Positions 1-12,480 of a stretch of 64,000 nucleotides of DNA are shown one piece after another. Both the position numbers and the translations under genes were made by a program. Positions within the stretch are counted from its first letter, which is position 1. Every line of letters begins with the position of its first letter. This stretch comes from Cryptomeria japonica. Taxonomy: Eukaryota > Streptophyta > Pinopsida > Cupressales > Cupressaceae. The stretch lies in contig NC_081410.1 of NCBI RefSeq assembly GCF_030272615.1, forward strand, positions 260,016,437 to 260,080,436, in the 5' to 3' direction. The notes below the pieces were generated by a model. That model saw nothing but the letters and a program-made list of their open reading frames with translations, was not told the DNA's origin and did not search any database.

Positions 1-1559
1 TCTGAAGTCATTGAAGCTATCTGGTTTCTCTTTTTTGGGGATTAGAGCTAGGAAGGTGTTGTTGATCTCCTTGAGAATCTTCCCTAAGTTCCTAACACCC
101 TCTAAGGCTTCTGTGATCTCTGTTCCCATAAAACCCCAACATTTTTGGAAAAAGCTTGTAGGGAAGCCATATGGGCCTAGAGCCTTGTCCGGATTCATCT
201 TCATAAGGGCGGATTTAACCTCCTCCTCAGAAAATTTCTTTAGAAGGAATTTATTGTGGTCATAATTAATGAGTTTTGGAAGATTCCTGATAATATTGAG
301 TTGGCCTCTTAGGTTGGAGCCATCAGTGTTGTTTAGGATATTATCAAAGAACCGTACAACTTCTAAGGCGATATCGGTCAGTTCAGATAGGATGGAGCCT
401 TGACAATTATTTATACTAGAGATTCGATTAACCCATCTCCTTTGCTTGGTACTATTGTGGAAGAACTTGGTGTTGCGGTCCCCATCATTCAACCAAGTCT
501 CCCTTGATTTTTGTCTCTAGTAGATCTCTTCATTTGACAGAATCTTTTCATACTCAGAGAGTAATGATTTTTCCTTAAGGAAGAGATGTTCATCCATCCC
601 CTTCTCCAGCACTTCAGTGTTAAAATCCTTAAGATCTTTTTCTATTAAGAGTTTCTTATCGAAAATATTACCAAAATTAATCCTATTCCACTCCAAGAGA
701 TTCCTCTTGATAATCTTTAACTTATTTTCCACAATAAACATTTTCGATCCTTAGAACACTGAGCCACTCCACTTTTCAATAAGGTTTATGATGTTATCAT
801 CTCTGAACCACATGCTTTCTAATTTGAAGGGGCATTTTCTAGGAGAGTGATCTGACAATATGTTAAGTTGAAGTGGAAAGTGGTCAAAGCCTGATAAAGG
901 ATAGGCTCTGCTTCCATGGTGTAATTGAGCTCCGAGAGCCCCCCATGCATAAAAAACCTATCCAGTTTCTCCGCAATGTTATAGAAACCTATCCTTCTAT
1001 TGTTCCATGTAAAGGCATTCTCTATTGTCTGGATTTCCATCAGAGAATTCCTATTGATCCAGTGATTGAATTCTACAGCCACTAGATGGAGCTTGATACT
1101 GCCTCCCCTTTTGTCTTCTACCTTAGTGATGGCATTGAAGTCTCCACCAATGATACAGACTTCATTCAGGTGAATTATAAGGAAAGCCTCAAGTTCCAGC
1201 TAGACCCTGGCCTTGTCCCTATTCTGGATAGGACCGTAAATGTTGCTCACATTAAATCTAAGCTTGTTGTTATAGCTTGCTACTATTCCTCCTATCCAAT
1301 TTTTCTTAATCTCTAATGGTGAGAATGAAATAAATCTAGAGTCCCAGATGATTGCTAAGCCTCATGAGGCCCCCATAGCAGGGGAATGCTTCAGCTTTCA
1401 GAAGCCTAGTTTCTTCTCAAAAAGAGCAATCTCAGAGGAGTTCATTTTAGTTTCTTGGATTAAAATTATGTCTAGTTTTGATTCAGAGATGCAACACCTT
1501 AAGATGTGTTGTTTGTTAGGGGCATTCAAACCCCTAACATTCCATGTTATTATTTTCAT
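1..1559 (-). mobile_element. LINE non-LTR retrotransposon, ORF2 5' part (decayed, cut by window edge)
   Basis: On the minus strand a reading frame starts at an ATG at 1559-1557 with MKIITWNVRGLN, the N-terminus of the LINE apurinic-like endonuclease. IQETK follows near 1465, GGDFNAI near 1150 and FTWNNRR near 1010, all endonuclease signature blocks. This frame runs to about 819 with two in-frame stops (near 1400 and 1370). After a frame change near 750, residues such as SRETWLNDGDRNTKFFH (about 515-460) and PDKALGPYG (about 195-170) mark the linker and the first RT blocks. The RT palm and the C-terminus would lie left of position 1. Family role: nicking of target DNA and target-primed reverse transcription. 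With stops and a frameshift the copy is dead. An ORF1 was not recognised to the right of 1559. Confidence 0.9.
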
Positions 1560-2569
1560 TCTCCCCTTTTTACTATTAAATAAAATATTTTTTTTTTTGT
1601 TTTATTTAATTCACTTTGTCATTTTCTTTCTAGTCCTTCAATTTGAATTATATAATTCAAATTATTCCTAATTGGAGCACATGGCTCCTAAATTTAACCT
1701 CTCTTTAACCCTTCCTCTAATCCTAACCCACTAATTAACTCTTGGTTGCTAACCAACCTTATCCCTCTAACCAACCCTATCCCATATGTGCACATTCCTC
1801 ATTTGTTTTTAACAAGTTGGAAAAGAATCTAATTTTTGGGTGTTTCACTCCCAAATGGACCTGTGGCCTCTCTTCCACTTGTCACCATATGCATCAACAC
1901 TTGTCTTCAAAGAGGAAAATTCTCACCATTTGCATTTCCATGTGTCTCTCCACTTGGCCTCATATGAATTTCCATTTGTCCTCAAGCTGGACAAGTGTTG
2001 CATTTACAAATGCCTTCATCCTTCCCTCCATTCCTATTTAAGACACTCATACCATGCTAGCATTATAATGTCATCCAATGGATCCACTCTCATATCATAG
2101 CAACATTACAATTCCATTTTGCATCTACATCTAATATACATCTTGAATCCACCTTTTAGCTTAGATTTCATATTTTCAAAATCATGGAGCAGTTTCAACC
2201 ACCATTACCAAAGTGAGAACACATGAAATCAAGGACATCCATATCCAAAGGAACTTATAATACCATGAAGTATGAATGAAAATGATCCAAGGAATCACTT
2301 GACGAAGACACTACCCATGGGGGAAAATAAGTTCTCCACAAAATCATAATATTACAAATTATTTTCCGACTGCTATCTATTCACTTGAAACAAATAAATC
2401 TAACATGTTAGTTCCTTGTCAAACATAATTCAATGTGTTTTCTAGCTAATAATCCCATGACATTATGTAAATCAACTAGTAACATATCCACATCCTTAAT
2501 TTATTATTACCCTACCTTAATAAAACACCCATGAATTATTTCGGGAACCATCCTAAAGCCATATTCCCA
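1560..2569 (+). other. Non-coding, LTR-like promoter region (tentative)
   Basis: No coding sequence is supported here. The stretch has a T-rich run (about 1586-1610), a short palindrome around 1636-1660 (TTTGAATTATATAATTCAAA) and CT-rich text with repeated CCAACC and CATTTG words. A TATA-like TATTTAAGAC lies at about 2035-2044, a layout typical of the U3/R part of a plant LTR in plus orientation. I could not find a second copy in the window, so LTR ends are not assigned. It may be the promoter of the unit whose ORF starts at 3547. Confidence 0.3.
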
Positions 2570-3300
2570 ATTTTCTCTATAGCGTAGGACTTATTCACTG
2601 CAGTGTTATGTGTCTCATGGAAGAACGACAAAACAAGCCTTATCTCTATTTCACAGAACCAAACTATTATTATATCAAGCATTTAGCGAAAAGGAGAAAA
2701 GCGAATTGAATCTCACTATTTTGTGAGGCTAAGGTCATGATACACTACTTATACAACAAAATAGCGAAAGGGAACATGAAATAGAATGGAATCGCCATCT
2801 CGATGATACTAAATCTCACCAAGTTAATTATCTCACGAAACAACAAAAAGGGGAGTAAGGCATGTAGTTTTCACTATTTTGCGGGCCCCATGATCTATCA
2901 TATCCAACAAGTCACAAAATAGCAATAAGGCAATCCTATAAGATGTCATCTCTATTTCACCAAGGAAGAACATTGATAATTTTGAGGAGCGCAATTTAGT
3001 GACAACTAAATGAAATCGCTAAATCACAAAAAGAACACAAAAAGGGAAGAGTCATATTTTGATATAGTGATAACTGTATAAGATGGTTTTGTTGTTTCAC
3101 AAAAGGGTGAAATAAGAGGAAAGGAGGTATAGTGACATAGTCATAAGTGTGTCGTTATTTCATAGAAACAAAGCAAAGGTGGTGATACTTATTTGCGAAA
3201 TGGAAAAAACCAAATGCCGAGGAAATTTAGCAATGACATCATCATAATTTTAATAAAAGGTGGCAAAGTGCTAAATCGCACGAAGGAATTAAATGTAGAA
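2570..3300 (+). repeat. Leader tract of diverged repeat words (ATAGCGAAA / TTTTCACTATTTTG)
   Basis: The same short words recur in both orientations. CACTATTTTGYG occurs at about 2714 and 2872, each followed some 50 bases later by its near-complement, ACAAAATAGCRA, at about 2756 and 2926. The two blocks lie about 158 bp apart and share flanking text (an ATGAT..ATC..CAACAA-type spacer). Further words such as TTTAGTGAC, ATCGCTAAAT, ATAGTGACATAG and GCTAAATCGCAC continue to about 3290. This is a decayed tandem array of inverted-word pairs rather than coding DNA. It directly precedes the unknown ORF at 3547. Confidence 0.45.
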
Positions 3301-3546
3301 AAAACCCCAAAGGTCACTATTAAAGGATGAATTCTAGCTCATAATTTTCATTCCTACCTAGAGAATTGTGAGGGTTGAGCTCTGTGGTGAGAAGGGATGA
3401 GCTAGAATCAAGCATTGTGAACTACACGTAAGTACCAAGTTATTTCTTAAATTCCCACAATTGAAAAAACATTTGAATTTTCTATAAAAATTCCTAAGAG
3501 AAAACATGAAACCGAGGAAGGGGAAAGTTCTAAGAGAGATGAAGAT

Positions 3547-4407
3547 ATGGAGAAAAAACCTAGGATAGTAAACCTAGCTAAGAGACCCATGAAAAAATTG
3601 TTGCTAGATGCATTACCTAGCTCTGCGGACATAGGTGCTAAGAATGTCTTTAAAGATAAAATGGAGGGTTGTAGGGATGTTGTGATTCCCATTGTAGGGA
3701 GGGATTTATTTTGGTACTTTAACAAGAACATAAATGAGAAGGTTCCCATGTCGAATCCCTGGACTTATGACATTGGAAAGTTAGTTGTGCCAAATGTGTT
3801 TGTATATGTTGAATTGATTCAACTATTGGGAGATCATTACCACCTTGTCACTAAAATTGTTAGGATGCCAAGTGGAAATCCTCTGTTGATCATTTCAAAA
3901 TCAGCTATCATCGATTGTTTTATGTTGAACAAACAAGCCCTCACCAATGTTGACCTCGATCAATTTGCCATGGATTATAATAGGTTGTATAGAACATTCA
4001 AAAAGAATGAGCTCTCGTCTTATAGGAAAAGGGACATCAACAACCAACCCTTGGTAATCACAACTGTTGAACCCTTCCTTGTGGATGAATTCCTTTGGTA
4101 TTTTCAGAGACCATACTTTTCTTTGTGTCAAATATTAGGAGAAGATGCTAGAACCAAGATGCCTGTTTCTATGATGTACATGTCCATAAGGATACAAAAC
4201 CTTGGGGTGAACCTCAAATTTGACTTTACATCTATGATTGAGAAGAAGCTACATCAGCAGTTGGTAGCATGTAAAGAGAAGAAGAGTAATGAATTTTGCC
4301 ACTACTCCTTGTTATGCCATTTGATATTGTTCCAACACAAACAAGCCTTTGCTCAAAAAATAAAGTTAGGAGTAATGGATGATAAGGGAAATAGGCTACC
4401 AGTGTAG
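3547..4407 (+). CDS. Unknown retroelement-type ORF, N-terminal 286 codons
   Basis: An open frame of 286 codons begins MEKKPRIVNLAKRP. I do not recognise its family. It looks like a globular domain with many aromatic residues (LFWYFNKN, FLWYFQRPYF) and a segment LLIISKSAIIDCFML. That segment resembles, in position and style only, the SITKEAI-type segment of ORFs captured by plant retroelements and of plant-mobile-domain proteins. There is no signal peptide, membrane span, zinc finger or catalytic motif. The frame ends at TAG 4405-4407, but similar-looking sequence resumes downstream (LTYNPEKGHTHNFVDWF near 4540-4596). The stop is therefore probably a decay mutation in a longer protein of about 1000 residues. 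A retroelement passenger ORF is more likely than a cellular gene. Confidence 0.5.
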   Translation: MEKKPRIVNLAKRPMKKLLLDALPSSADIGAKNVFKDKMEGCRDVVIPIVGRDLFWYFNKNINEKVPMSNPWTYDIGKLVVPNVFVYVELIQLLGDHYHLVTKIVRMPSGNPLLIISKSAIIDCFMLNKQALTNVDLDQFAMDYNRLYRTFKKNELSSYRKRDINNQPLVITTVEPFLVDEFLWYFQRPYFSLCQILGEDARTKMPVSMMYMSIRIQNLGVNLKFDFTSMIEKKLHQQLVACKEKKSNEFCHYSLLCHLILFQHKQAFAQKIKLGVMDDKGNRLPV

Positions 4408-6998
4408 TTATGGTGTTATATGTGGGATAAAAGGTGTAAGGATGCTGACTATAAGGTTTTTCATGATTCTTTTGTTGTTACCATTTTTTGTACTCATTTA
4501 GTGGAGAGATCATCACCTAATATAAGGAGAGTATTGAGACCATTGACCTATAACCCTGAAAAGGGTCATACTCATAACTTTGTTGATTGGTTCTAAATGG
4601 GAGAGAACACCATCATTAGGGTGTATTGTTTCCCCCAAACCCCCCACTACTACCTATGTTTGTACCAGATAGACTTTTTTTCTTAGAGTTTATGCGGTAG
4701 ATGTGCTGGTTGGACAAGGAGTTGATTGCACCAAGGAGGAAGGGGAACTTTTTACCTCATAGTGTTTCATTTATATAATTTTCCATTGGATCCAACATGT
4801 TAGAAATTTGAAAGCTAATTACCTATTGAAATTTGGCAAGGAGAGAATGTGTGAACCTGAGAACCACATTGGTTCTACTATCAAATCAGTTACACATGAA
4901 GTATTGGTAGAAGAAGACTTAATCATAAAGCTCACCTCTTATGGGGAGATTGTGCAGAGAAGAAAAAAGTTGGATATTATAAGGAGAGTGGAAGAAGGAA
5001 AGAAGAAGAAAGATCCAACTTTTCCTAGGCTTTATAATGGAGAAACTGACGAATTGAAAATAATTGAGTTATGCATAAATAATATTGAGAAGACATATGG
5101 TAAATTGGTAGGTGGTGAATCCCCACCAAAATAGGCTACTATTCCACCAAAGAAACCCCTAAGGGTAGTAATACATGAAGTATCAGATGATGAATATGTG
5201 AAGGAGGCTTCTCTTCCTTCCCCTTCCACTAGAAAACAACAGGTGAATGATCGAGACCCCCTCATACCTTATGATGAATCAGAAGGAGAGGCTGATATAG
5301 AGGAAGTTGTTAGTGCTTTAAAAGCCTTGAAAGGGGATGACACATAATAGTCACAAGTTTATCTCCCCAAGTACTATGAGGAAACACATGGCTATGAAGC
5401 TTAGGTGATAGATGAGGCTATGAACACTATTGATGAAAGGACAACAATGTTCATGAGATTCTCAGATGATGATGAATTCATCAACACTCTAGAATTTAAA
5501 GATTTTTGGTTAAAAAAGAAAATGAAAGAATTTGAGGAGTGGAAGAAAATGAGCCTCATGGGTGCAGATGATTCCAAGCATGAGGAGATTATCACTCAGA
5601 CTTTTAAGGAGATGAATATTGATGAAGTGCAAGGTAGTCCTCATGAAGCCAAAGAGATGGTATTGAAAAGTAACATGTTAATTTTACCTGGACTAACTAT
5701 GAAACAAATGTTCTTGTTAGAACAAGTGAGGCAATAGGAAGACCCAATGCTAGTGGCCAAGTTTGATTCAGAAGAAGGGGTAAGTGGGACAGAGTATAAC
5801 CCCAAAAATGAAGTGTTGGCTGCATGGGTAAGTTCCAAGAAAAGTAATAAGCCAAAGCTTGTGGATTTGGTGCAAGAAGCAAAAGGAAAAGCTATTTTGA
5901 AAAATATGAAAGATACATCTCCATTTGAATATGCTACTATGACCATGCACTCGGCCATGTTTACAAGAGATGTTGTCAAGCATATGCAACAATGAATCAT
6001 TCAGCTTGAAAGGGGTCAGGTGAAGATGAATGATGAGATAAATAAATTGTATATTGAAAAGGCTATGTGCAAGAAGAAGACAAAAGAACTAGGTCAACAA
6101 TAGAGTAATGTCATCATCCTGCATAAAAGCACACTCTCAGCCAATTTATAGCACAAGGAGCAACGAGAGTTGGTAGGAGGAGAAGAAAAGATATAAGAAA
6201 GAAATTTAGGATTTGAAAGTCGTCAATGAAGGAATTTTGTAGAAGGTACCTGAATAGATGGGTGGCGCCTTTGAGAAAATATTGACCCATGGAGTTAAAC
6301 TGGTAATGGTAAAGTTGGATGAGGTATATAAAGGTTATGAGGCCCACATAGAAATGATAAGAGTATTTACAGAATATAAACCCAAATTGGATGCATTATC
6401 AAAAATATGGCAACCAACATACCTCACTTTAGTCACTCTGTGCAAGGTAACTCAAAGAGACTCAGACATCTGCTCCTTCTCTAATAAGGGAAACTGAGAG
6501 AAAAGTACATACCATTGCTGAAGAACTGAAATATATTAATTCGATAAGAACAAAAGATTAAGGAAAAAATTGATTCTTTCCATACTATCCAGCATTGGAC
6601 AATCCTACCAATCACAGATAAAGATCAACATATAAGGAGCTTTGACTATTCGAGGATTGATTTCAATCAAATGGTCCCTAAGATTATGGTGCATACGAAA
6701 GAAGAAAAAGAGATGAATGATGAAAATTTTAACATCTTTCTGGATCAGATCATAACACTAGATGTAGGATATCCAAAATTTGTCACAGAAGTGAGGTCTA
6801 TAACCGATAAAAAAATGGAAAGATCATCTCATCAACATGCCTGCTATACAGGATTTCAAATGGCCAAGCGACTACGGATTTAATCAATGAGAGACAAAGT
6901 ATTTGAAGGATGTTGGAGACTGAAAGGATATGAATGCAGGCTGGTGAGGATAAAGACTGCCTAATTAAAAGTAGAACCTTTCCAGACCCACTGGTCAC
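4408..6998 (+). pseudogene. Broken continuation of the unknown ORF: charged linker and coiled-coil-like C-terminus
   Basis: Open pieces follow one another on the plus strand at 4808-5134, 5135-5346, 5405-5737, 5747-5995, 6258-6497 and 6671-6883, separated by single stops or frame changes. Their character changes in order. First comes a Lys/Glu-rich piece (RRVEEGKKKKDPTF), then an acidic linker (SDDEYVKEAS, EGEADIEEVVSALKALKGDD), then long charged helices (LKKKMKEFEEWKKM, IIQLERGQVKMNDEINKLY) that look like coiled coil. The same succession (globular part, basic/acidic linker, helical tail) is seen on the minus strand at 19424-16382, so the two may be related passenger ORFs, although I see no clear residue-level match. 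Function unknown. Confidence 0.45.
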
Positions 6999-9179
6999 AG
7001 GTTCCTACTCGTATGATCTTGATAATGGGCTTGTTAATATTCTTCGACCTTTATACTTTCTTTATTATGTTTCTTTTTTTTAATTTTTTTTAATGTTGTT
7101 AAGATGTTCAATATATTGGTGTCTTTTAATTAGTTTTAAGAAAATTAGTTATGAAAAGACATATTGTAATGGTTTGAAGCTTGTTGCTTCTCCCCATTTT
7201 GCATATAAGGGAGAAACCAAGACCGAAAAAAGCAAGAATAATATATAGAAAAATACTACATAGAAGAAGAAGATATTGCAAAAATATTAATACCTCGTTA
7301 TAGTGGAAATATAATATAAGAGTCTGAAGTTTCGGACCTTCAATTGTTTATTGATTATTTAAGATAAAATATTGTGTGGTTGTCTCCAGATATCTTATTT
7401 TCTTACATGTTTGTATCAAGTATCAAGGATATTTCTTATTTATCAAAGTAGCTCTTACTATTTTGTGTAATTTAGTTGATTAGGGTTTTGGAAGGCAGGA
7501 TTAAAACCCATTTGATTAAGTTACAATAGTTGGAAAGGAATAAGTGGATTAATAAGAAGAATCATTCAATATTGCATTCTTGCATATTTATACAAGGTAT
7601 AAATATTATTAATGATAAATAATTTGAATAAAGTCAGAAACATAATCAAATGACTTTGTACCTTGAATGAGGCACTAATCATGAACACATAATTTTGTTT
7701 GAAGTTGTAATTTTGGTTCATCTATTTATTTTTGAAGAAGTAAGATAGGAGTAGGAGTAATAAACCACAAGTTATTCACTTCAAGTAATTGTGATGTACT
7801 AAGTGAATCAGAACCAAGGAATTGATAAAATTTATAGTTCTGCTAAATCATAAGGTACACCCACCCGGGTCTTGTAGAACCTAAAGAGCAGAATATTTCT
7901 CTTTTTAAGGGAATCTTGTTTGTTGACCAAATCAGTTATTAAGCTCGATTATAGAGATTAGGATACTCTTAGGGTTTTATAATCTGTTGATTTGGGAACC
8001 AACAAGAGACACATGAATATGTGCATATTCCCAATCATGCTTGATTAAGGGAAACAAATCAAAAAAATGCAATGCAGTGAATAATATGCATGAAATGGCA
8101 ATGGAGCTTGAACAACCTTGAAAATGGGTTGCCATGTAGTGAGAAATTATTTTTAATTGGAATTGTATATGAGGAACCAAGGTATGAGGAATCGAGGTGA
8201 TTTCATAGCCAATGCATGGACAAGCACCACAAATAAACAAAAAGGTTAGTCTAGAATCACATAGAACTTTAAAGGAACTGGTGCTAGAAAAACCACAAGT
8301 AGAAGATATGCCCTAGTGTAACATGAGATAGTTAAGACCTCATGGGGGAAGAACATGCAACACATCAAGAAAACACACACACAAACAAAGAAAAAGCACG
8401 AACATGCCTCTAGTTTCATCTCTCATAGCACACTATGATATAAAGGATCATGATGACCATTAGGAGATAAAAAAGGAGATCAGATAAAGATAAACAAAGA
8501 TAAAAAAAAATCAAACCCAACATGAGTGTCTTGAACATCTTTTTCCAAAAGGGGAATTGACGGACTCGATTTGATACTATCTGACTTGAGGAAGGATATA
8601 TCCTATGCAGATTGATGATTGGATAGACAAAACTTGATAACAAAATATACCCAAGATGACAAAGATGCTCTAGGATGATTGTTGAAGAACTAGCTAAAGG
8701 AACATGATCTTGAAGACACACGACTAACACAAATATACAATTGACATGGCAACCACTAAGCACACCAAGGATGTAGAAAATTAGACTAATATATATACAA
8801 AAGACTAACACAAACATAAATTATGTATAGAACACAGCCGCATAGATATCCTCATCAAAAGTTTGAGCATGATAAGTGCAAGATAGGTGATGATAAAAAG
8901 AGGTGGAGTGGAAGGGGATGATGTGGATGTAGATGGAGGATGGCGAAGCCGAATAGTTGTTGATACTAGGCATGAAAGTAGAACAAGGCCCTGAGAGATA
9001 ATGGAATTGCCCTTTAAACATGACACCTATTACCACGTTTTTACCACATGTACTTGTCCAAGGCACTACTTGAAGCAATTTCACCATAGGATGAATTATT
9101 TCTCTTTACTATTTTTGATGTTTTTCACTTTTTTGATTTTTTTTGTCTTTTTTCATTTTTTTATATTTTTTCATTTTTG
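6999..9179. other. Intergenic, AT-rich, no gene seen
   Basis: I see no supported gene. Short open frames occur on both strands but lack any recognisable motif. 7060-7100 and 9100-9180 are T-rich low-complexity runs; the second is repeated TTTTTTC/TTTTTGA text. Because a Tat-type pol ends just to the right and reads leftward, the leftmost part probably includes the 3' untranslated region and possibly the 3' LTR of that element. I could not match it to a second copy. Confidence 0.4.
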
Positions 9180-10330
9180 AAAAGTGGGGTACAGTCCCAC
9201 TGATTAGGCATAGAACCTTTTGAGATGAAAAATATTGAGGGGACCATGGAGAGGTTCCCCACCTGGTGTAGATAATTGATAGGCCCTTGAACCATAGTTT
9301 GGCTCAAATTTTCCTTTCTTTTTTAGATCCTGTTGATTTCTGGGATTCTCTCTGAGGACTAAGTCACCCACCTCAAACTCACAAGGCTGAACCTTCTTTT
9401 GATATTGTTTCCTGAGCCTAGTTTGATAGATATGGAGCTGATCATAAGCCTTTTAGCATTGTTTATCAATAATTTCTAGTTGAGAAAGTCTTGCCACATG
9501 GTAATCTTCATCGGAAATGAAGTCTTTCAAGGATATCCACAGATATGGCAATTCAACCTCGATTGGTAAGATAAATTTGACACCAAAAACAAGAAAATAT
9601 GGAGTGGTGTTAGTTGGGGTACAAACACTGGTACGATAATACCAAAGGGAAAGATTAAGATGGAGGTGCCAATCACAATTAGTTTCATTAACAACCTTAT
9701 TAAGGATACACAAGGGTTTTTTTGGTTGCCTTGACTTTCTCGTTACCTTGCAGGTAGTACAGTGTGGACCCACGATGTTGAATATGGAATGCGGTGCAAA
9801 GGTCATGCATATGCTAGTTCTTAAAGGGGGTACCATTGTCAGTGATGATGGTGGATAGGACTCCATAGAGATAGATGATATGGTAAAAAATGAACTTGGA
9901 AACCTAGACACCAGTGGTGAAGGCAAGGGGAATGGATTCAACCCATTTAATAAAGTACTCGATAGTAGAAATTATAAATTTATGATCATTAGATGAGGGG
10001 GGATGGATCTTATCAATGAGGTCAAGACCCCACATAGAGAAAGGCCAAGGCACGACAAAGGGATACAAATCCTATGATGGAATATGAATCAGACCTCCAT
10101 GCCATTCACATGACACACACTTTTTGGAAAATTCATAGTAGTCATGTTTCATAGTGGGCCAGTAGTATCCCTCTCAAGAGATTCTTAGCTAAGACATATA
10201 TGGTCGTATGAGCACCATAAGATCTAGCATGCACTTTATTGAAATATTAGCCTCATTTTCATCTAAAAATCTAGTGAGGACATCATGATAGCCCCAATGA
10301 CATAAATTATCTCCTATAATGGTGAATCAG
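9180..10330 (-). pseudogene. pol: Ty3/gypsy integrase (Tat-type element, minus strand), decayed
   Basis: Reading leftward from about 10240, integrase blocks appear in family order. MAKRILREGYYWPT-like text and a CX2C pair (KKCVSCEWHGG near 10110) form the zinc-binding part. MWGLDLIDKIHPPSS (near 10010) and then IITDNGTPFKN (near 9830) carry the first two catalytic Asp residues. The C-terminal blocks follow: VNETNCDWHLHL, YYRTSVCTPTNTTPYFLVFG (9690-9570), IEVELPYLWISL and, near 9400, RLRKQYQKKVQPCEFEVGDLVL, the GDLVL motif that precedes the pol end. Frame changes and stops break the protein, the longest open piece being 9453-9941. Role in the family: insertion of element DNA into the chromosome. 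The copy cannot be functional. Confidence 0.88.
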
Positions 10331-10361
10331 GTAGAACGATGGATGAGGTTTTGTATTCATT

Positions 10362-11400
10362 TCAAGATAGGTTTGGTGGAAGGGTACAATCTTTAAGGTA
10401 TACATAAATGTATTGGTACCAGGGTGATTGGGGACCAATTATGTTACACACCATCTTCATGTCAGATGTCTCAAAAGTGAGGTGGAGAAGTTGCTCGACC
10501 AGGAATTCATATTTGGGATTATCTGACTCAATATCAAGAAGAGACTTGATGGTGGCCATTGAATTGACAACTTTGTTTTGTATCCTTGGAATATGATAAA
10601 ATATGATAGTCTAGAATTTTTGCTTGAGATCATCAACCATTATTTTATAGGGTAAAAGTTTATCATCATTGGTTTGATAGTCATTATTTACTTGTCTGAT
10701 GACCAATTGAGAATCTCCACAAACTTGTAGTTCCTTGATGTTCCACTAGATGGTTGTTTTAAGACCTATGATGGGACCTTCATATTCAACTGTGTTGTTT
10801 GTACATGGAAAGGCTAACTTGAATGCCTTGGGATTGAATTCTCCTTGGGTAGTCACAAAAAAAAACCTACCCCCAATCCTTTCTGGGTGTGAAATTCATC
10901 AAAATAGAGCTTCCATGGGGGTTGTGTTGTGATCGAGTGAACATACTTATCAGGGAATTCTATAACCAATAGATAAGAATCCACCAATTGTGTGTCATCC
11001 AACTGATCTATGATAACTTGTCCCTTGAAAGCCTTCATATTTACATACTAAATATTAAAATCATTGAGAAGAATTACCCATTTGGCCATGCAACTTGTGA
11101 TAGTTGTCTTTGAGAGAAAATATTTAAAGGGATCAATATTGAAAATGAGCTTGATGGTATCACTCAACATGTAGTGTTAAAGCTTTTAAGAGAAAAAGCT
11201 AGTAGCTAAACATGCCTTTTCCATTGGGGTAAAGTTAAGCTCATATCTGACAAAGGTACGACTAATGTAATAAATGATGTGATCTTTCCCTTGATCATCA
11301 TGTTTGGCAAGCAGTGCCCCCAATGCAACTAGAGTGATGAAGATATACAAAAGAAAAGGTTGACCTGGAATTGGTGGCATTAATACTGGTGGATGAGTCG
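10362..11400 (-). pseudogene. pol: Ty3/gypsy RNase H plus second (archaeal-type) RNase H, decayed
   Basis: At 11380-11186 the frame reads ALGALLAKHDDQGKDHIIYY and FVRYELNFTPMEKACLA, the RNase H that follows RT in Ty3 elements. At 11038-10853, PWKLYFDEFHTQKGLGVG opens a second RNase H domain. It continues with a GLKTTI..NIKELQVCGDSQLVIRQV block near 10760-10680 and MATIKSLLDIESD at 10559. A second RNase H between RT and integrase is the hallmark of the Tat/Ogre lineage, which is the basis for that call. In the second domain the expected first catalytic segment FDG reads FDE. Stops and frameshifts separate the open pieces. Confidence 0.82.
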
Positions 11401-12480
11401 AATACTCTTTTATCTTATTGAAAGCTTACTTACTGGGAACATCCCATTTGAATATTGTGCCTTTTTGTAGGAGATGTGTGAAAGGTTGGCATTTGTCAAC
11501 AAGTTGAGCTATGAATAATTTGATGGATTGGAGTTCACCTTGCAAGATTTGCATCTCTTTCAGAGACTTTGGGGGAGGAATTTCTAGAACCATTTTTTTT
11601 TTGTTGATCAAATTCAATTCCGCATCTGGAAACTATAAAGTCTATGATTTTACCTGATGTAACTCCAAAAACACATTTCTTGTGGTTTAGACACAATTTG
11701 CACTCGGCGACAAGTTCAAAGATGTGTTCCAGTATGGCTAGATTATCTTCTCTTATCTAGGATTTGTTGAGTATGTCATCTATGTAATTTTCCAATATCT
11801 TATGCATGAGTTCATGAAAAATCACTATCATGGCATGTTGATAAGTGGCACCTACATTCTTTAGGCCAAATTGCATGACTAGATAATAGATTATTCCCAT
11901 TGGATTTGTGAATATTGTTTTATGTTAGTCTTGTTTTGCAAACTTGATTTGGTTGTAGCCTAAAAAACTATCAATGAGGGAGAGCATTTCATGCACTACT
12001 ATCAAATCAACAAGGATGTTGATCTTGGGAAGTGGAAAACTATCTTTCGAACAAGCCTTGTTAAGATCTTGAAAGTTTGTGCAAATTTTTATATTCCCAT
12101 TGGGCTTGGAGACAAGTAGCATATTGGAGATCCATTCAAAATAATCATTCGATTGGATGAACTTGTCCTCTAGTAGATTTTCTAGCTCTGCCTTGACCAA
12201 CAATGTTATTCAAGGATTCAACTTTCTTAGCTTCGTTTGACCAGTTTGGAATTTAGCTTAACACCAAGATAATGTACCACAAGATCTAGATTGAGACTAG
12301 GCATGTCAGCATAAGACCATTCAAAATTGATAGGCCATGTTTGAATAATCTCAATGAATACTTGGAGCTATCATCAGATAAGGAGGTAGCCACATAAGTG
12401 ATGTATGGATTTTCTGTGGTGCAAAGGTTGACTACTCGTGTTTCATCAATAAGGATGGGATATATGTCAACAAGCCGCAT
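11401..12480 (-). pseudogene. pol: Ty3/gypsy reverse transcriptase, decayed
   Basis: From right to left: a pre-RT segment (MRLVDIYPILIDETRVVNL at 12480), then at 12203-11925 the RT fingers and palm, with LVKAELENLLEDKFIQ, SKPNGNIKICTNFQDLNKAC and FPLPKINILVDL. The catalytic box reads ENYIDDILNKS, with YIDD encoded at 11786-11775. Downstream GELQSIKLFIAQLVDKCQPF (11560-11490) is the connection region. Frame changes lie between 11925 and 11620. The motif set is that of Ty3 elements. The catalytic YIDD is kept, but the reading frame is not. Confidence 0.88.

Noticed and set aside
1086-1671. Plus-strand open frames over the LINE
   Set aside because: They are antisense to the endonuclease reading frame and carry no motif of their own.
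5641-6000. Open frames on the minus strand opposite the unknown ORF
   Set aside because: They have no motif and simply mirror the low stop density of the plus-strand coding text.
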